DNA from: an uncultured Sphingomonadaceae bacterium
Lineage (GTDB): Bacteria; Pseudomonadota; Alphaproteobacteria; Sphingomonadales; Sphingomonadaceae
NCBI GenBank assembly: GCA_947493215.1
Contig: CANLQE010000001.1
Location: 2,109,404-2,173,403, forward strand
Reading direction: 5' to 3'
Length of the DNA stretch: 64,000 bases
This document shows positions 30,738 through 40,906 of the stretch, piece after piece. Under the pieces are notes generated by a model. The model was not told the DNA's origin and made no database searches. It saw only the letters and a list, made by a program, of their open reading frames with translations. The stretch's first letter is position 1. Every line of letters starts with the position of its first letter. The translations under genes were made by a program, and so were the position numbers.

Positions 30738-31212
30738 AGAAACGCGTGAATTGCCGCACAGCGCCGAACAGATGTATGCTCTGGTAGCAGATGTTGGGCG
30801 CTATGAAGAGTTTTTACCCTGGGTTGTCGGAACGAGGGTTCGGTCGAACAGCGATACCGAAATGGTCGCAGATGTGATCGTCGGCTTCAAAGGATTGAGA
30901 GAGCAATTTGCCTCCCGTGTTGTCAAAAATGCTGCAAATCGGACGATTGAGGTCGATTATCTTGATGGCCCGCTGAAACAGCTTCACAATGAATGGGTGT
31001 TTCGCGAACGCGAAGGTGGTGGCAGCTACGTTGATTTCTACGTAGAATTTACCTTTAAAAACCGGATGTTTGAAAAACTGGCAGGCCAAATGTTTTCCAA
31101 GGCCCTCCATAAAATGACGAGCGCCTTTGTTGACCGCGCCAGCGACATTTATGGCAGCAACTATTCAGAAGTGCCGGGCAACAACAGTTCAAGCGCGACC
31201 AGTGTGGCTTGA
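30724..31212 (+). CDS. COQ10/RatA family START-domain protein
   Basis: A 162-residue SRPBCC (START-like) protein. The family pattern is visible as [31 protein letters not shown] and a C-terminal [15 protein letters not shown]. Homologues are the coenzyme Q-binding COQ10 proteins needed for respiration; E. coli RatA was described as a ribosome-association toxin, but this is not implied here. It starts with GTG within the end of lipA, so the two are coupled. Its 3' end overlaps the convergent CinA-type gene by 52 bases. Confidence 0.9.
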   Translation: MPAHRETRELPHSAEQMYALVADVGRYEEFLPWVVGTRVRSNSDTEMVADVIVGFKGLREQFASRVVKNAANRTIEVDYLDGPLKQLHNEWVFREREGGGSYVDFYVEFTFKNRMFEKLAGQMFSKALHKMTSAFVDRASDIYGSNYSEVPGNNSSSATSVA

Positions 31213-31676
31213 AGCCTTATATCCGCGCGGCTTTTATCAGCACCAAAATTATGGCGATCGGCAACCACGTCATCAATGCTTTTGCCTTTTTCAGCCTTTG
31301 CAAAAACAACCGTTCCAACAGGTTTTTTCTCGGTCCCGCCGCCGGGGCCAGCCACGCCGGTAATGGCAACCGCAACATCGCAACCTGACTTTTCCAAGGC
31401 CCCTTGCGCCATACCCCACGCGACCGCGATGGATACTGCGCCAAATGTCTCCAACATGTCATCACTGACATCGAGCATATTCTGTTTGGCGGCATTGGAA
31501 TAGGTGTTGAACCCGCATTCGAAAACGTCGCTGCTTCCTGCGATCTCCGTCAATGCTGCGGCGACAAGACCGCCGGTACAGCTTTCCGCAACCGCAATAT
31601 GTCGACCCGCTTCGCGATTGGCGTCAACGACTTGTTGCGCCAAATTGACGAGCTCTTCTGGCAATAGGTTTTGCAT
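31161..31676 (-). CDS. CinA C-terminal family nicotinamide-nucleotide amidohydrolase (PncC-type)
   Basis: A 171-residue single-domain amidase; only the C-terminal half of full CinA is encoded. Conserved motifs are AVAESCTGGLVAAALTE (catalytic Ser at about 33), YSNAAKQNML, and GVAGPGGGTEKKPVGTV. Such proteins deamidate nicotinamide mononucleotide in pyridine nucleotide recycling. It is downstream of ispDF and a secreted protein on the same strand. The overlap with the convergent COQ10 gene covers the last 17 codons. Confidence 0.92.
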   Translation of the reverse strand: MQNLLPEELVNLAQQVVDANREAGRHIAVAESCTGGLVAAALTEIAGSSDVFECGFNTYSNAAKQNMLDVSDDMLETFGAVSIAVAWGMAQGALEKSGCDVAVAITGVAGPGGGTEKKPVGTVVFAKAEKGKSIDDVVADRHNFGADKSRADIRLQATLVALELLLPGTSE

Positions 31677-31690
31677 GAAGCCCCGCTAGC

Positions 31691-32221
31691 CTATTCCGCT
31701 GGTGCTTTGCAAATGTTGAAAGGGTCTTTTCTGCCTTCTTCCTCTCCGTTGCTGCCCAGCTGTGCCAGCATTACAGTTAAGCTAGCAAGGTTCGCCGTGG
31801 GCATCGGTTCTAGCAAGCTATAGACTTTGTCGATTGTGGGGCAGTCCTTGGCCTTGATTTCCTGCGCCAACATCGTGGGGATCATTGCGTCAACAAACGG
31901 GCGTATCGCGTCGACGCTCAGGTTTTCCGGTAAATCCTGTCCGACCATTAATCCGATGGCAGTGCTCGCCTTTGGCCAAGCTTGCTGAGAATCGGCTTTA
32001 TATCGCTGCATTCGCGCAGAATCGGCTTGCAGCAACGCGGCAGAAGCGGGCAGGCTACTTAAGCATTTGGTTCTAGCCGCGCCCAAGGCGCCCGGTAAAA
32101 CATAAGTAATCAGCGATTCGGCTGTTTCTGCCGGAATACACTGCTTGGGTTCAGCTGCTTGCACAGACGTTGCACCTAATAGGGCGATTATGGCCGAAAC
32201 GGCTGATATTTTGCTCAACAT
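31691..32221 (-). CDS. Exported protein of unknown function
   Basis: A 176-residue protein with a signal peptide (MLSKISAVSAIIALLGATSV..., cleavage after VQA, about residue 22). The mature part has four Cys in a C...C...C...C spacing (CIPAETAES, KCLSSLPAS, DCPTIDKV, NICKAPAE) that could form two disulfides. Its ATG overlaps the ispDF stop (TAATG), so it is cotranslated with ispDF. No family was recognised; a periplasmic role is inferred from the signal peptide. Confidence 0.75.
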   Translation of the reverse strand: MLSKISAVSAIIALLGATSVQAAEPKQCIPAETAESLITYVLPGALGAARTKCLSSLPASAALLQADSARMQRYKADSQQAWPKASTAIGLMVGQDLPENLSVDAIRPFVDAMIPTMLAQEIKAKDCPTIDKVYSLLEPMPTANLASLTVMLAQLGSNGEEEGRKDPFNICKAPAE

Positions 32222-33396
32222 TACACTAACTCCATCGATATTGTTGCAACGGCTTGCGCTGCGATGCCTTCACCGCGACCGGTAAAACCAAGCCGCTCTG
32301 TCGTCGTGGCCTTCACGCTCACCCGATCGACAGAAATATCAAGCATATTAGCGACATTTTGTCGCATAGCTTCGCGATGTGGTTTGATTTTCGGCGCTTC
32401 GCAAATCACGGTCATATCCACGTTATTGATGCAGCCACCTTTCTCTTTGATGACCGACGCGGCAAATTCGACAAATTTATCTGACGATGCCCCACGCCAC
32501 TTTGGATCAGAAGGCGGGAAATGATCGCCGATATCTCCTGCACCAGCGGCCCCTAACAACGCGTCAGTCAGCGCATGCAGCAGAACGTCTGCATCACTAT
32601 GTCCGGCTAGTCCCTTATCATGATCAATCTTCAATCCACCCAACCAAAGCTCTTCGCCAAAAACCAATTGATGAACATCAAAACCCATTCCGGTGCGAAT
32701 TTGCGTCATATTGTCTTTCGATGTTTCAGCAAAATCAGATGCTGTGGTGTATTTGTTGAGGGCTTCATCGCCCTCAACTATGGCGACCTGATGTCCGGCA
32801 GTCCTAAATATTTGCGCATCATCAGTCGCATCATTGCCCCCCATCCATTGGCTATGGGCTTGGATTAGCTTATCAAAATCAAAAGCTTGCGGGGTCTGTA
32901 CGCGCCAAAGTGAATTTCTATCAACCGTATCACTGGCCCGTCCATTACTGACGTTAATCATGGTATCGATTGTTGGCAGTACCGGTATTGCGGCGGATTC
33001 TTCAACAAGCGCTGAAACCAGCCTGTCGATCATTGCAGAGGACAGAAAGGGTCGGGCTGCATCATGGATCAGAATATTTTTTGCGCCGCCGGCAGCGGCA
33101 ATGGCGGATAAACCGTTGCGAACACTTTCCTGTCGTGTCGCGCCACCGACAACGACTTCATAACCGGGCAGTTTGGCTAGCGCGTGATCCAATTGTTGTT
33201 CTTGGCCGGCACCGATTACAACCCATAGTTTCGCAATATTCGGATGATTGAGGAGGCTCGCCGCGCTGTGGCGCACCATCGCTTGTCCCTTAACCATGGC
33301 ATATTGTTTAGGGAGATCAAGGCCCGATCGTTCTCCCTGTCCAGCAGCGACAATAAGCGCGTGATTTTCTTGAGTAAGAGCAGCAGAATCATTCAT
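32221..33396 (-). CDS. ispDF: Bifunctional IspD/IspF isoprenoid enzyme (MEP pathway)
   Basis: A 391-residue fusion. The N-terminal IspD domain (about 1-225) is the CDP-ME cytidylyltransferase with ALIVAAGQGERSGLDLPKQY and HDAARPF. The C-terminal IspF domain (from about 233) is the MECDP synthase with metal ligands in GMGFDVHQLVFG and GHSDADVLLHAL, plus the late SVKATTTERLGFTGRGEGI. Fused IspDF is common in alphaproteobacteria. It supplies precursors for ubiquinone and membrane isoprenoids. Divergent from dusB. Confidence 0.96.
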   Translation of the reverse strand: MNDSAALTQENHALIVAAGQGERSGLDLPKQYAMVKGQAMVRHSAASLLNHPNIAKLWVVIGAGQEQQLDHALAKLPGYEVVVGGATRQESVRNGLSAIAAAGGAKNILIHDAARPFLSSAMIDRLVSALVEESAAIPVLPTIDTMINVSNGRASDTVDRNSLWRVQTPQAFDFDKLIQAHSQWMGGNDATDDAQIFRTAGHQVAIVEGDEALNKYTTASDFAETSKDNMTQIRTGMGFDVHQLVFGEELWLGGLKIDHDKGLAGHSDADVLLHALTDALLGAAGAGDIGDHFPPSDPKWRGASSDKFVEFAASVIKEKGGCINNVDMTVICEAPKIKPHREAMRQNVANMLDISVDRVSVKATTTERLGFTGRGEGIAAQAVATISMELV

Positions 33397-33475
33397 TATG
33401 GGTGATCTAGCCCAGTCCCTTCTTGCCTGCCAGTCGCTTTGACGATAAAGGCTGCTTAAATTTTAGGCATATGAT

Positions 33476-34471
33476 ATGAAACTGAACCCCATCTCGATCG
33501 ATAAAATCACGATCAATAGTCCCGTATTACTGGCGCCGATGACGGGCGTTACCGACTTGCCGTTTCGCAAATTGGTTCGGCGCTTTGGTTCTGGTTTAAA
33601 TGTAACCGAGATGATCGCGAGCCAGGCGATGATCCGGGAAACGCGTCAGTCTTTGCAAAAATGCGCATGGGACCCGACCGAAGAGCCGGTGTCGATGCAA
33701 TTGGCTGGCTGTTCGCCGGACGCCATGGCAGAAGCCGCAAAACTCAATGAGGACCGTGGCGCACAGATTATCGATATCAATATGGGATGTCCGGTCAAAA
33801 AAGTCGTGAACGGAGATGCTGGTTCTGCGCTGATGCGGGACTTGCCGTTGGCTGCTGCGCTTATCAAAGCCACCGTCAAAGCCGTCAATGTTCCCGTGAC
33901 CGTCAAAATGCGGATGGGCTGGGATCATAATAGTTTGAATGCGCCGGAACTTGCCCATATTGCCGAAGATCTGGGCGCGAAGATGATCACGGTACATGGC
34001 CGGACCCGCTGTCAAATGTACAAGGGTAGCGCCGACTGGACTTTTGTGAAGCAAGTCAAGAATGCGGTTTCAGTGCCCGTAATCGTAAACGGTGATATCT
34101 GCACGATTGATGATTGCGAGCGCGCGTTAACGGAAAGCGGTGCTGACGGCCTGATGATCGGGCGTGGGGCTTATGGAAAGCCATGGCTGCTGGGGCAGGT
34201 GATGCACTGGTTTGAACATGGAACCACGCTGGCCGACCCTGATCTGCAGGCGCAATATGCGGTTTTGGAAGAACATTATCGCGCGATGTTGGATCTTTAC
34301 GGTGAAGATATTGGCGTCAAAGTCGCGCGCAAACATATTGGGTGGTATACCAAGGGCCTGCCGGGATCTGCTGACTTTCGCAATCAAGCGAACAAAGAGA
34401 TTGATGCTTCGAAAGTACTCTCCATGTTGCAAAATTTTTATGCGCCTTGGCTCGATAAAGCGGCCGCCTGA
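33476..34471 (+). CDS. dusB: tRNA-dihydrouridine synthase DusB
   Basis: FMN-dependent TIM-barrel enzyme reducing uridine in tRNA, 331 residues. Signatures are [16 protein letters not shown], the catalytic Cys in [20 protein letters not shown] (about 103), [17 protein letters not shown] and [12 protein letters not shown]. It is the first gene of the dusB(nifR3)-ntrBC-ntrYX-hfq-hflX block. Its stop overlaps the ntrB start by one base (TGATG). Confidence 0.96.
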   Translation: MKLNPISIDKITINSPVLLAPMTGVTDLPFRKLVRRFGSGLNVTEMIASQAMIRETRQSLQKCAWDPTEEPVSMQLAGCSPDAMAEAAKLNEDRGAQIIDINMGCPVKKVVNGDAGSALMRDLPLAAALIKATVKAVNVPVTVKMRMGWDHNSLNAPELAHIAEDLGAKMITVHGRTRCQMYKGSADWTFVKQVKNAVSVPVIVNGDICTIDDCERALTESGADGLMIGRGAYGKPWLLGQVMHWFEHGTTLADPDLQAQYAVLEEHYRAMLDLYGEDIGVKVARKHIGWYTKGLPGSADFRNQANKEIDASKVLSMLQNFYAPWLDKAAA

Positions 34472-35544
34472 TGATGGGCTTGCCGACGGCAGAGCAGATT
34501 TTCGCTGGTCTGCCGGACGCTTTGTTGATCATTGATGAAACGCACCAGATCGCAAAGGTCAATCCGGTAGCCGAGAATTTCTTTGGGCAAAGCGCAAAGC
34601 ATCTCATCGGAGACCATATTTCCAATCAACTACAGTTTGAGGACGATCGTCTGGTCAACGCGCTGACCGATAGGGACGCTAATATGGCAGCGCGGCGGGT
34701 GGCTGTTTCTTTGAAAGGGCGTGAGGCGGGATTGGTGAATTTTGACATTCATACCATACCTGCAGATCAGCGCTGGCGGATCGTATCCATCGCTCCGCTT
34801 CCCGCTGATGGGCCGGTGGTCGAACGGCAGCAAGGTGAACAAGATCAGTTTTCGGTACGCGCGCCCGATATATTGGGCCATGAAATTAAAAACCCGCTGG
34901 CTGCCATTAAAGGCGCTGCGCAGCTGCTTGATCGTTCTATAGACGACGATCAACGGGCGCTGACCCATATGATAAAGGGGGAAGTCGAACGGATCGCGAA
35001 ATTGTTGGACCGGATGCAAAGCCTGTCGACGAACCAACCTGCCAATGTGGAAGCGGTGAATGTCCATTCGCTAATTGATCGCGCGCGGCAATCAATTGAG
35101 ACTGCGCAAAATGGTGACCTTAAAATCGGGGACCAGTTTGATCCGTCATTGCCGGATGTTTTGGTAGACCCAGACGCATTGATGCAGGTATTGACCAACC
35201 TGTTGTCCAATGCCGTGGATGCTACCAAAAATGTCGAACAGCCTGATATTCAGGTCATAACACGTTATAGCTTTGGCGCCTCTCTCTCGGTCCACGGCTC
35301 CGACCAGATGGTTCGGCTGCCGGTTGAAATCATTGTCAGGGATAATGGGCCCGGTGTCCCTCCTGAACTGGAGCGAGATATATTTTCGCCTTTTGTATCG
35401 ACAAAAAGGGAAGGGCAGGGGCTTGGCCTGGCCCTGGTGCGCAAATTGATAAACGATATGAATGGCCGCGTGAGATATGAACGTTCTGCCAACGCGCAGC
35501 ATACTCAATTCGTTCTGTTTTTACCGATAGCGACCAAAGGATAG
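34471..35544 (+). CDS. ntrB: Nitrogen regulation sensor kinase NtrB
   Basis: A 357-residue soluble histidine kinase that senses nitrogen status through PII and controls NtrC. An N-terminal PAS domain (about 1-110) precedes HisKA with LGHEIKNPLAAIKGAAQLL (His about 135). The HATPase shows LLSNAVDATKN, VRDNGPGVP and GQGLGLALVRKL. Start ATG is coupled to dusB, and ntrC starts three bases after its stop. No membrane helix, as in E. coli GlnL. Confidence 0.95.
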   Translation: MMGLPTAEQIFAGLPDALLIIDETHQIAKVNPVAENFFGQSAKHLIGDHISNQLQFEDDRLVNALTDRDANMAARRVAVSLKGREAGLVNFDIHTIPADQRWRIVSIAPLPADGPVVERQQGEQDQFSVRAPDILGHEIKNPLAAIKGAAQLLDRSIDDDQRALTHMIKGEVERIAKLLDRMQSLSTNQPANVEAVNVHSLIDRARQSIETAQNGDLKIGDQFDPSLPDVLVDPDALMQVLTNLLSNAVDATKNVEQPDIQVITRYSFGASLSVHGSDQMVRLPVEIIVRDNGPGVPPELERDIFSPFVSTKREGQGLGLALVRKLINDMNGRVRYERSANAQHTQFVLFLPIATKG

Positions 35545-35547
35545 CCC

Positions 35548-36966
35548 ATGGCTAAACAAACTATACTACTGGTCGAGGACGATCCTTCCGTTAGCCATAT
35601 CATATCGACCGCTCTTAAAGCAGAAGGCATGGCGGTAGATAGCTGCAAGACGGTACCGGACCGTGATGCGCTACTGGCTAGCGGTAAATATGATCTTTTG
35701 ATCACCGATGTCGGCTTGGGCGAAGAGGATGGTATCGCGACATTGGATGCGGTCAAAGCCCGCGATGCTGATCTTCCCATCATCGTTATTTCTGCGCAAA
35801 ATACTTTAAATACGGCCGTGCGCGCATCGGAGACCGGCGCGTTTGAATATTTTCCGAAACCGTTCGACCTCGATGAGCTTGTCGAAGTCGTTCAGCAAGC
35901 CATGAAGCCGCGAAGCGAGGGCTTTTCGACCGAGGATATGGATGATGACAATCTTCCTTTAGTCGGTCGCAGTCCGGCAATGCAGGAAGTCTATCGGATG
36001 ATTGCGCGCCTTTTGCGCAATGATCTTTCTGTTTTGATTTTGGGCGAATCAGGAACCGGTAAAGAGCTGGTTGCTGAAGCCATCCACAATTTGGGTCATC
36101 GCAAAACGGGTCCTTTCATCGCGGTCAATATGGCCGCTATTCCTACTGATCTGATTGAAGCGGAGCTGTTCGGACACGAGAAAGGGGCGTTTACGGGGGC
36201 TGTGAATAGTGCTGCCGGTAAGTTCGAGCAGGCACAAGGCGGGACGCTATTTCTCGATGAAATTGGCGATATGCCAATGCATGCGCAGACCCGTCTGCTG
36301 CGTGCTTTGCAATCGGGTGAAATTAATCGCGTGGGCGGCAAAGGGCTGATCAAGCTGGATGTTCGCATCGTCGCAGCCACCAATCAGGACTTTGTGAATT
36401 TGATCGAGGAAGGCAAGTTCCGCGAAGACCTCTATTACCGGATCAATGTCGTTCCGATAGAATTACCGCCGTTGCGGGACCGTGCCAGCGATGTTCCGGC
36501 CTTAGCAAATCATTTTCTCAATCTGGCGGTTTCCGAGGGACTGCCACAGAAAGTTTTGACGAAAGAAGGGATGGAGCTGCTGTCTCGCCATGGTTGGCGC
36601 GGCAATGTTCGGGAACTTAAAAATCTGATTTATCGATTGGTTGTGACGGCGCGTGAAGAGGAGCTATCCGAAACGGCGATACGCCAGATTTTACAGTCTC
36701 AACAAAGTGACGAGCAAGGGCAGGCGGCGGAATCCCATTTTTCAGACCGGGTAAAGTCCATCGTTGGAGATTTGCTGCTGGATGAAGCCGATGGAAGCTC
36801 GCTGTATATGCGAGCATTGGAGAAATTCGAACGGCCGATGTTGGAAGAAATATTGCGGAAGGCCAATGGCAATCAGATAAAGGCTGCGAACATGCTGGGG
36901 ATTAACCGCAACACGCTGCGCAAAAAGTTAACCGAATATGAGATTGATCCGACGCAATCACGATAA
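35548..36966 (+). CDS. ntrC: Nitrogen regulation response regulator NtrC
   Basis: A 472-residue sigma-54-type activator. The receiver has its phospho-acceptor in LLITDVGLGEEDG (about Asp54). The AAA+ core carries Walker A GESGTGKE, the sigma-54 contact loop GAFTGA (in HEKGAFTGAVNS), and Walker B GTLFLDEIGDM. A Fis-type HTH (GNQIKAANMLGINRNTLRKKL) ends the protein. It pairs with the preceding ntrB. Confidence 0.96.
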   Translation: MAKQTILLVEDDPSVSHIISTALKAEGMAVDSCKTVPDRDALLASGKYDLLITDVGLGEEDGIATLDAVKARDADLPIIVISAQNTLNTAVRASETGAFEYFPKPFDLDELVEVVQQAMKPRSEGFSTEDMDDDNLPLVGRSPAMQEVYRMIARLLRNDLSVLILGESGTGKELVAEAIHNLGHRKTGPFIAVNMAAIPTDLIEAELFGHEKGAFTGAVNSAAGKFEQAQGGTLFLDEIGDMPMHAQTRLLRALQSGEINRVGGKGLIKLDVRIVAATNQDFVNLIEEGKFREDLYYRINVVPIELPPLRDRASDVPALANHFLNLAVSEGLPQKVLTKEGMELLSRHGWRGNVRELKNLIYRLVVTAREEELSETAIRQILQSQQSDEQGQAAESHFSDRVKSIVGDLLLDEADGSSLYMRALEKFERPMLEEILRKANGNQIKAANMLGINRNTLRKKLTEYEIDPTQSR

Positions 36967-37049
36967 ACTGATCGTTCGATGCGTCAAATCGTGACATATT
37001 TGTGTCATTAGTGCTTTTTTTACAACGAAACTGTTGTATCAAGAGCACA

Positions 37050-39386
37050 ATGAGAGCCCAGCAACCCCCTTTCGAAAAACGGACTCCAAAGTGGTTGCGC
37101 CGCTTATCGCTGGTCGCCGAGAACGATATCGCGATGAAGCGGGTCGAGTGGATCGTCATTTTATTGCTTTTGGCGACGGCAGGCGGGAGCTATTTTCTAC
37201 TGAACTCTCAATCCGGTCGGACGGATTTCATTTCACCTCCGCTCACAGCAGCGTTGCTTGTCGCTAACCTTATTCCAGCGATTATTTTACTGGTACTGAT
37301 GGGGCGCCGGATAGCCAAGGGCAGGGCGGCTAAGTCAGCTGTCGGTAGCAGTGGCCGCTTGCACGTTCGGCTTGTGGCACTATTCTCGCTTGTTGCCAGT
37401 GTCCCGATGTTATTGGTCGTTATTTTTGCCTCGCTGCTCTTTCAATATGGTGTCGAATTCTGGTTTTCTGATCGCGCGCGAGGGATGCTTGAAAATGCGA
37501 ACAGTTTAGCCCGGGGATATTATGATCAAAACCGCCGGGATGTTGGCGAAGAAACCATCACGATGGCGAGTGATTTAAGAAGTTTTCTTAACGAGAAGGG
37601 TATTGATCATCCTGAATTTGCTGAAAATTATTCATTTCAGGTGCTTACACGAAAGTTGAATGAATCAGCCATTATTCAATATGGCGAAGACGGTGTTGTC
37701 CGCACGGCCGCCGCGGTTAACCCCGACAATAGCGAGCAAGACGCGAAAATTACCAGCGAAGTGATCAGTCAGCTTATGGCCGGGCAAAACTACGTGGTCA
37801 CTGCAAAGGCAAATAAGATTGAGGCCGTCACGGCCCTTGATCTTGAGTCACAGGTTTTCCTCTATGCAGGCCGGGATTCAGACATGCTTGCGCTCAGTCA
37901 ATGGGAGAGGGCACAATCGGTTCTGGCGGATTATGATAATTTGTTCACCCGGTCCCGCAGCCTCCAACTGCAGTTTAACATAGCCCTGTTTGTCGTGTCA
38001 TTGTTCATCGTCGGGTTGGCATTATGGGTGGCGCTCATAGTTGCCGATAGGATGGTCAGACCAGTCGGCGAATTGGTAGATGCTGCGAAACGGATCACGG
38101 AAGGGGACTTGGCGACCCGGGTGCCAGCGCCCATCGCGAAAGACGAAATCGGCACGCTAGGCAGAGCGTTTAATCGCATGACCGAGCGGTTGGAAACCCA
38201 AACAACAGCATTGCTGACCGCCAATGAGCAACTGGGTACACGGCGTGTTTTTATCGAAACAGTGCTGGAATCAGTAACGGCAGGTATCATCAGTCTTGAT
38301 GAGGCTGGGCAAGTGCGATTGGTCAACTCGCGCGCGCAGGCGCTGCTCGCGAAGGAAAGTGAATATCTCCTCGACAAGCAAATAGAGGATGTTGCACCGG
38401 AATTTGCTGAACTAATTGGTGAGAGCGTAGAGAATACGATCATCCAGTTTTCTTCTGGTAATGAAATTCGTACGCTTGAGGTGAAAATCGTAAGCGGGCC
38501 GTCAGGCCACGTCATTACCTTCGAAGATATTACCCAGCGACTGTTGGATCAACGCCGCGCCGCTTGGTCAGATGTCGCGCGCAGGATCGCCCACGAGATA
38601 AAAAACCCACTGACGCCCATTCAATTGGCTGCCGAGCGATTGCAGCGGCGCTTTGGTAAAAATATCGACGAGGGCGCGTCGATATTCTCGCAACTGACGG
38701 GCACAATTGTCCGGCAGGTCGGAGACCTCAGAAATATTGTCGACGAGTTTTCCTCCTTTGCCCGCATGCCAAAGCCGGTATTCCGTGACGAAAATCTGAC
38801 TGATCTCGTGAAACAGGCGGTTTTCCTGCAAGAAGTGGCGCAACCCAAAATAACGTTCCGGTTTGAAACAGATGACCCGCAGCTATCCTTAGTGTGCGAC
38901 CGCAGGCAGCTGGGTCAAGCGCTTACCAATATCGTCAAAAACGCGGTGGAGGCGATCGAGCAAAGAGCGGAAGCCGATGGGGAGTTTTCTTTGGACGATG
39001 GACAAATTTCTATGCGCGTCCATCATAATGACGACGATGTCGAGATACAGTTGGATGACAATGGTATTGGCCTGCCGGCGGAGCGGGAGCGTATCGTCGA
39101 GCCCTATATGACTACCCGCGAAAAGGGCACGGGACTAGGTCTCGCGATTGTTAAGAAAATCATTGAAGAGCATTTTGGTAACATTGCCTTCACCGATTCA
39201 TGCACCGCAGAGCAGGGCGGGGGCACGCGTGTGACGATCAGCCTGAACCCCACAAAACTTGCCCGGTTAGGCGACAGTTTCACTGCTCGAAATACAGCGA
39301 CCGAAACGAGCGATATTGCCGACAACGAAGTCGGCAAGACAGACTTTCGACATATCCAAAACACAGATAAATTACCCCCAAAGTAA
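37050..39386 (+). CDS. ntrY: Membrane sensor kinase NtrY
   Basis: A 778-residue transmembrane histidine kinase. Helices lie in the N-terminal region (WIVILLLLATAGGSYFLL; LVANLIPAIILLVL; VALFSLVASVPMLLVVIF) and just before a HAMP segment (LFIVGLALWVALIVADRMVRPVGELVDA). A PAS domain and HisKA follow (VARRIAHEIKNPLTPIQLAAERL), then HATPase (NIVKNAVEAIEQ, DDNGIGLP, GTGLGLAIVKKI). The ATG at 37050 (MRAQQPPFEKRT) is chosen over GTG 37002. Partner NtrX follows 12 bases later. Confidence 0.93.
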   Translation: MRAQQPPFEKRTPKWLRRLSLVAENDIAMKRVEWIVILLLLATAGGSYFLLNSQSGRTDFISPPLTAALLVANLIPAIILLVLMGRRIAKGRAAKSAVGSSGRLHVRLVALFSLVASVPMLLVVIFASLLFQYGVEFWFSDRARGMLENANSLARGYYDQNRRDVGEETITMASDLRSFLNEKGIDHPEFAENYSFQVLTRKLNESAIIQYGEDGVVRTAAAVNPDNSEQDAKITSEVISQLMAGQNYVVTAKANKIEAVTALDLESQVFLYAGRDSDMLALSQWERAQSVLADYDNLFTRSRSLQLQFNIALFVVSLFIVGLALWVALIVADRMVRPVGELVDAAKRITEGDLATRVPAPIAKDEIGTLGRAFNRMTERLETQTTALLTANEQLGTRRVFIETVLESVTAGIISLDEAGQVRLVNSRAQALLAKESEYLLDKQIEDVAPEFAELIGESVENTIIQFSSGNEIRTLEVKIVSGPSGHVITFEDITQRLLDQRRAAWSDVARRIAHEIKNPLTPIQLAAERLQRRFGKNIDEGASIFSQLTGTIVRQVGDLRNIVDEFSSFARMPKPVFRDENLTDLVKQAVFLQEVAQPKITFRFETDDPQLSLVCDRRQLGQALTNIVKNAVEAIEQRAEADGEFSLDDGQISMRVHHNDDDVEIQLDDNGIGLPAERERIVEPYMTTREKGTGLGLAIVKKIIEEHFGNIAFTDSCTAEQGGGTRVTISLNPTKLARLGDSFTARNTATETSDIADNEVGKTDFRHIQNTDKLPPK

Positions 39387-39398
39387 GAGGTCAAGAAA

Positions 39399-40781
39399 AT
39401 GGCATTAGACATCCTGATTGTTGACGATGAACCAGATATCCGGGAATTAATTTCCGGCGTATTAGAAGATGATGGTTATGACACGAGAGTTGCTGCGGAC
39501 AGTGATTCAGCCCTGGCGGCCGTCAAGGAACGCAAGCCGTCTTTGGTCTTGCTGGACGTATGGTTGAGGGGGTCGCGCTTGGACGGTCTGGAATTGCTGA
39601 CCGAGATCAAGAATATCGACCCCAAATTGCCGGTTATTGTAATTTCTGGTCATGGCAATATCGATACAGCTGTCGCTGCTATCTCTCAAGGCGCGGTTGA
39701 TTTCATAGAGAAGCCTTTTGAAGCCGAACATTTGATGCATCTCGTTGCGCGGGCGACGGAAACGGAGAGTCTCCGCAGGGAAAATGAAGACCTGAAAGCC
39801 CGGGTTGGTTTTGCCGATGAGCTAACGGGCAATAGCGCGGCGGTAAATGCTGTCCGCGCTACGTTAAAGCGCGTCGCTGGTACTGGCAGCCGTCTGCTTA
39901 TTTCCGGCCCAGCCGGCGTTGGTAAAGAAGTCGCCGCGCGTCTCATGCATAATTGGAGCACAAGGGCCAATGCGCCATTTGTGACGATAAGTGCTGCCCG
40001 TTTGTCACCGGAAAGCGTGGAAGAAGAACTTTTTGGAACCGAGAAAAACGGTGCTGTCGAAAAAATCGGTTTAATGGAAGAAGCGCATAGCGGGACGCTG
40101 TTTATCGATGAAGTGGCGGATATGCCGCTGGATACTCAAGGCAAGATATTGCGTGTCTTGACCGAGCAAAGCTTCACCAGATTGGGCGGGACCCAACGCG
40201 TTAAGGTCGACGTTCGGGTGGTTTCCGCTACATCCCGCAATCTTGATGAAGAAATTCAGGAAAAGCGTTTTCGCGAAGATCTGTTCTACCGGCTAAATGT
40301 CGTGCCTGTAGAATTGCCGCCATTGAACCAGCGCCGTGAAGATATCCCGACACTTGTTGAGCATTATTCTGCCCGTTTCGCCGCTGACCAGCGTCTTAAT
40401 CCTCCGGAAATTTCTGCGGAAGCCATGGCGGCGCTGCAGGCGTGTGACTGGCCGGGCAATGTCCGCCAATTGCGTAATGTTATAGAACGGACGATCATAT
40501 TAGCGCCAAAGGACAATTTTGCAAAAATCGAGATAGAAATGTTGCCACCGGAAATATTGGGCAATGACGATGATCTGGACCAAGGCGTAGCCTCTTTAAT
40601 GGGGTCTCCGCTGCGTGAAGCGCGTGAAAGTTTTGAACGGGAATATCTTAAAGTTCAAATTCGCCGGTTTTCCGGAAACATATCAAAAACGGCGAATTTT
40701 ATAGGGATGGAACGTTCTGCTCTACACAGAAAACTAAAAATTCTGGGGCTTGCAGCGAAAAAGAAACAGAACGCGGAATAA
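39399..40781 (+). CDS. ntrX: Response regulator NtrX (sigma-54 loop absent)
   Basis: A 460-residue NtrC-family regulator paired with NtrY. The receiver phospho-site is VLLDVWLRGSRLDG (about Asp53). The AAA+ core has Walker A SGPAGVGKEV and Walker B GTLFIDEVADM, but the GAFTGA loop of sigma-54 activators is replaced by KNGAVEKIG, so it probably does not activate sigma-54 promoters. The C-terminal Fis-type HTH is present (GNISKTANFIGMERSALHRKL). The same loss is typical of alphaproteobacterial NtrX. Confidence 0.95.
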   Translation: MALDILIVDDEPDIRELISGVLEDDGYDTRVAADSDSALAAVKERKPSLVLLDVWLRGSRLDGLELLTEIKNIDPKLPVIVISGHGNIDTAVAAISQGAVDFIEKPFEAEHLMHLVARATETESLRRENEDLKARVGFADELTGNSAAVNAVRATLKRVAGTGSRLLISGPAGVGKEVAARLMHNWSTRANAPFVTISAARLSPESVEEELFGTEKNGAVEKIGLMEEAHSGTLFIDEVADMPLDTQGKILRVLTEQSFTRLGGTQRVKVDVRVVSATSRNLDEEIQEKRFREDLFYRLNVVPVELPPLNQRREDIPTLVEHYSARFAADQRLNPPEISAEAMAALQACDWPGNVRQLRNVIERTIILAPKDNFAKIEIEMLPPEILGNDDDLDQGVASLMGSPLREARESFEREYLKVQIRRFSGNISKTANFIGMERSALHRKLKILGLAAKKKQNAE

Positions 40782-40906
40782 AGCTTGCTCCGATTGCGGT
40801 TGTAGCTTTTGGATCAAGTCCATATATAGCGAAAAGGCGGTCCCCCCGAATATCACTGGCCGCAACTTAGCCCCCCATCTGCGGCTTTAGCGTCGCCAAA
40901 AACCGG

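Noticed and set aside
30724-31212. RatA as a toxin of a toxin-antitoxin system
   Set aside because: The START-domain protein fits COQ10-type quinone binding; no RatB-like partner is adjacent, and the lipA context is metabolic.
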